A stretch of DNA of 6,906 bases from Nanobdellota archaeon (GTDB taxonomy: Archaea > Nanobdellota > Nanobdellia > SCGC-AAA011-G17 > ARS1403). Below are positions 4,971 to 6,906 of the stretch, piece after piece. The notes beneath the pieces are model-generated. The model was not told where the DNA came from. It did not search any database and saw only the letters and a list, made by a program, of their open reading frames with translations. The stretch lies in the NCBI GenBank assembly GCA_002688395.1, contig NZCU01000015.1, positions 1 through 6,906 of the forward strand. The letters are read 5' to 3'. Numbering within the stretch: position 1 is the stretch's first letter; every line of letters starts with the position of its first letter. The translations under genes and the position numbers were made by a program.

Positions 4971-5668
4971 GACTAACACAATTAGCGGATAGACTGGGAA
5001 GAGGAGCACTCCCTAATTTTATACAGACATTGATTTACGATGATTTGGGGAAAATGGTCTTAGAATCCCATAATGAGAAGTTCAAAAGTAAAAATGGGAT
5101 AGAAAATCTAACAAAATATCAAGACAAGGATGAAATAAAAGTCGTTAATATCCCACGTGCCTTCAGTTATAATTCAATCTTACTCAAGAATCATTCATCA
5201 GGGTTATTGTCTCCATCAGAAATATTGGAAAACTGGAATTCTATTCCAGAGAAAGATGAGACCTATGCGGAAACAAATTCCGTTGTAATCTATCCGAATC
5301 CAGGACAAAATGAAGATCTAAGAAAAACTGTATTAAGAATCCTGGGAAAACAATCAATCTCAACCCCCCACATAGTCTCAAATTTAGGGGTGGAACCAGC
5401 AGATGATGACCGTGGATTCACTTTTGTGGGATCTGATTTTCTTTATTGTGAGGAAGCTCCATACCTACAAAAACACTGCAGTTTAGTTCATAATGGGAAA
5501 AAAATTGTAGAGTCAGATTCTGGGGTTCCAATATGGGTTTATAAAGATGGGCTCCATAGACTTGGTCGTGAATGTCACCATTTTAATATGTGGGCCTATA
5601 TGCGTGATTCAATTTGGACTGATAGAGTACAATTCTTGTTCAAAGAGAACTCTGGAAATGAAAGATAA
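4958..5668 (+). CDS. Hypothetical protein with shared N-terminal helix and aromatic C-terminal patch
   Basis: A 236-residue protein with no signal peptide or membrane segment and no function I can name. Residues 1-19 (MVNKRLTQLADRLGRGALP) form an amphipathic helix shared with the next gene. The middle holds ILENWNSIPEKDETYAETNSVVIYPNPG (89-116) and LRKTVLRILGK (121-131). I recall DPANN hypothetical proteins of similar layout (SIPE...YA.TN.V...PN.G, then a tail between G-L-x-R-L and R-V-Q), but could not check. Residues 198-223 lie between GLHRL and DRVQF and are unusually rich in His, Trp, Tyr, Phe and Met. 17 of these 26 codons end in C or T, as expected if the tail were a retroelement-diversified surface. 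The ATG overlaps the previous stop by 11 nt, and GAGGAGAG at 4942-4949 is a good ribosome binding site. Confidence 0.8.
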   Translation: MVNKRLTQLADRLGRGALPNFIQTLIYDDLGKMVLESHNEKFKSKNGIENLTKYQDKDEIKVVNIPRAFSYNSILLKNHSSGLLSPSEILENWNSIPEKDETYAETNSVVIYPNPGQNEDLRKTVLRILGKQSISTPHIVSNLGVEPADDDRGFTFVGSDFLYCEEAPYLQKHCSLVHNGKKIVESDSGVPIWVYKDGLHRLGRECHHFNMWAYMRDSIWTDRVQFLFKENSGNER

Positions 5669-5670
5669 AA

Positions 5671-6513
5671 ATGGTAAATAAAAACTTAAGACGAATAGCA
5701 GACAGACTTGGAAGCGAAGATTTGCCTAGAGAAGAAGCTGAAGAAATAATTTTACCTACTTCCGATATTGATTATGTTCCGAGCTATGTGCTTCTTGAAA
5801 GTAGATTTCATGGAGACTATATACAATCAGATTTATTAGTTGGTTTACACAGGTTAAAATATGTTTCGAGAATGAAGGGATTAAATATGAAACTTCCTTT
5901 TGATGTTAAAAATACTGTTATAGACGATGATGGGAATAGGTATAAGAAAAATTTTATCGGGAATATCTCTTATGATGAATCAATGCAACTTATTAAAGCA
6001 ATGGGGCATCTGCCTGTAAATTTAAGAGTCTTTGTTGATTTTTTAAAAGAATTGAGAGATGGCGCAAGAGGAAAGAAAAACGTTTTTGATGAACGAGGAA
6101 ATAAGATTGACCAATCGATATTAGAAAGTGCTTACGATGAGATAGTTCAAGTTAGAGGGCCTGATAGAATAGAGAGACTTAATGACTCTTACGCAGGGAG
6201 AAACATTTCAGTTGTGCAAAGAACTGTTGTTGAGGGAAATGGACGCGTTGTGCAAAGGGCAGATGTGTGTCGTGAATATTTAAAGATAGACGGAAAACCA
6301 GGACGTATAGACTTAGATCACTGGTTGAATTATGCTACTTCTGAAGGATTGCCACCAAAAAATACCCCTCGAGGGAATTTAATTTATTGGCCACCCATGG
6401 AAGGAGGGATACGGTTCGGTACAAATTCTTATGGTACTAATCTTAATTGCAGTGCAACTAAGTTAGACCAAGATTCAAATATGGGGATAAGAGTTTGTAA
6501 ATTAAAGAAATAA
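5671..6513 (+). CDS. Hypothetical protein with C-type-lectin/FGE-like C-terminal ending
   Basis: A 280-residue soluble protein. Residues 1-19 (MVNKNLRRIADRLGSEDLP) repeat the N-terminal helix of the preceding gene. Then come ISYDESMQLIKAMGHLPVNLRVFVDFL (99-124), IDLDHWLNYATSEGLPPKN (213-231), GNLIYWPPMEGGIRFG (235-250) and the ending DSNMGIRVCKLKK (268-280). The W/Y-rich strand, GG-x-R, variable middle and closing G-[IV]-R match the last part of the C-type-lectin-like fold in formylglycine-generating-enzyme relatives and in retroelement variable proteins. I recall a DPANN protein family with this same tail, unverified. From R248 to G272, 16 of 25 codons end in C or T. It is probably a binding protein; the ligand is unknown. 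It starts 2 nt after the previous stop, with only a weak ribosome binding site. Confidence 0.82.
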   Translation: MVNKNLRRIADRLGSEDLPREEAEEIILPTSDIDYVPSYVLLESRFHGDYIQSDLLVGLHRLKYVSRMKGLNMKLPFDVKNTVIDDDGNRYKKNFIGNISYDESMQLIKAMGHLPVNLRVFVDFLKELRDGARGKKNVFDERGNKIDQSILESAYDEIVQVRGPDRIERLNDSYAGRNISVVQRTVVEGNGRVVQRADVCREYLKIDGKPGRIDLDHWLNYATSEGLPPKNTPRGNLIYWPPMEGGIRFGTNSYGTNLNCSATKLDQDSNMGIRVCKLKK

Positions 6514-6514
6514 A

Positions 6515-6906
6515 ATGTCAAAAATATTACTATCAACGGATATAGGATCTGATATTGATGATGCATTAGCTTTGCAAGTCATGTTTAATCATCCTGGAAT
6601 AGACTTGAGAGGGATTTATACCGTTAATGATAGGATGGATGTTAGACCCTTTATTGCTAAGCACATAGTTAATTTAACTGGGAGAGATATTCCCGTTGTT
6701 AAAGGTGAATCGAGAGCATTGAGTGGTATCAATCCTTATTATTATTTTGAAGATTGCGTTGTGGATGATGAATATATTGATGAAGAAGAAAGTGAATGTA
6801 GTTCCGATGTTGTGCTTAAACCTTTTGAGAAAGTTGGAATTACTTCTGATGGCGGTGAGGATTTAGCTTCAAGATTGGAAAAAGAAAGACATGTTGTGTT
6901 TAGTAT
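6515..6906 (+). CDS. Nucleoside hydrolase (IUNH family), N-terminal part (cut by window edge)
   Basis: About 130 residues are visible, starting 1 nt after the previous stop and open at the window edge. The start LLSTDIGSDIDDALALQ (5-21) is the signature of inosine-uridine-preferring nucleoside hydrolases, whose aspartates bind the catalytic calcium and the ribose. D9, D15 and D16 match; the first aspartate of the usual DTDxGxDD is S7, and two residues are inserted before the DD pair, a variant I recall from other members. The following GIYTVNDRMDVRPFIAKHIVNLTGRDIPVVKGE (about 35-67) matches the family's second strand and helix and its 'dvPV..G' segment. Residues 75-105 are unusually acidic. 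The enzyme would split nucleosides into base and ribose, which fits a nearby phosphoribosyltransferase in a salvage or turnover scheme. Activity cannot be judged without the C-terminal His and Asp. Confidence 0.85.
   Translation, partial: MSKILLSTDIGSDIDDALALQVMFNHPGIDLRGIYTVNDRMDVRPFIAKHIVNLTGRDIPVVKGESRALSGINPYYYFEDCVVDDEYIDEEESECSSDVVLKPFEKVGITSDGGEDLASRLEKERHVVFS

Noticed and set aside
1..6906. CRISPR array, rRNA, insertion sequence ends or a reverse transcriptase
   Set aside because: No regularly spaced repeats, rRNA motifs, transposase or RT catalytic motif was seen on either strand; the retroelement hypothesis therefore depends on genes outside the window.

Overview
The window looks archaeal, most likely from a small-genome DPANN-type lineage (Woesearchaeota, Pacearchaeota or Nanoarchaeota-like). 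The assignment rests on AT-rich DNA, TATA-box promoters in place of -10/-35 pairs, an archaeal AbrB/PhoU-type regulator, an archaeal integrase with a C-terminal zinc ribbon, and two hypothetical proteins that resemble families I recall from DPANN genomes. That recollection is unverified, as no search was run.

Layout: positions 1-671 (minus strand) hold the start of an SNF2-type helicase cut by the window edge. Positions 672-980 are non-coding, with promoter-like elements and a perfect dyad. A tyrosine recombinase follows at 981-2219. Converging on it from the minus strand is a tight three-gene cluster (2779 down to 2216): an unknown 85-residue protein, a ribbon-helix-helix protein, and a 32-residue charged peptide. 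The integrase plus this cluster looks like the remains or the edge of an integrated mobile element. Its ends cannot be placed from this window.

A divergent intergenic region (2780-3067) carries promoters for both sides, a shared inverted sequence motif, and a 5' leader with two mutually exclusive hairpins. From 3068 a five-gene plus-strand operon runs off the end of the window: an AbrB/PhoU-family regulator broken by a +1 frameshift, a phosphoribosyltransferase with a helical N-terminal half, two hypothetical proteins, and the N-terminal part of a nucleoside hydrolase. Junctions are 1-2 nt gaps or an 11-nt overlap, so co-expression is very likely. A nucleoside hydrolase and a phosphoribosyltransferase together suggest nucleoside or nucleobase handling, possibly salvage, under the PhoU-like protein.

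The most unusual part is the pair of middle genes (4958-5668 and 5671-6513). They share an N-terminal helix of about 19 residues but are otherwise unlike each other. Each ends in a C-terminal segment that resembles a variable binding surface: one has the 'G-[IV]-R' ending of C-type-lectin-like or FGE-type folds, the other an aromatic and histidine-rich patch. Both tails are rich in codons ending in C or T. They are candidate hypervariable proteins, possibly diversity-generating retroelement targets, although no reverse transcriptase or template repeat lies in the window.
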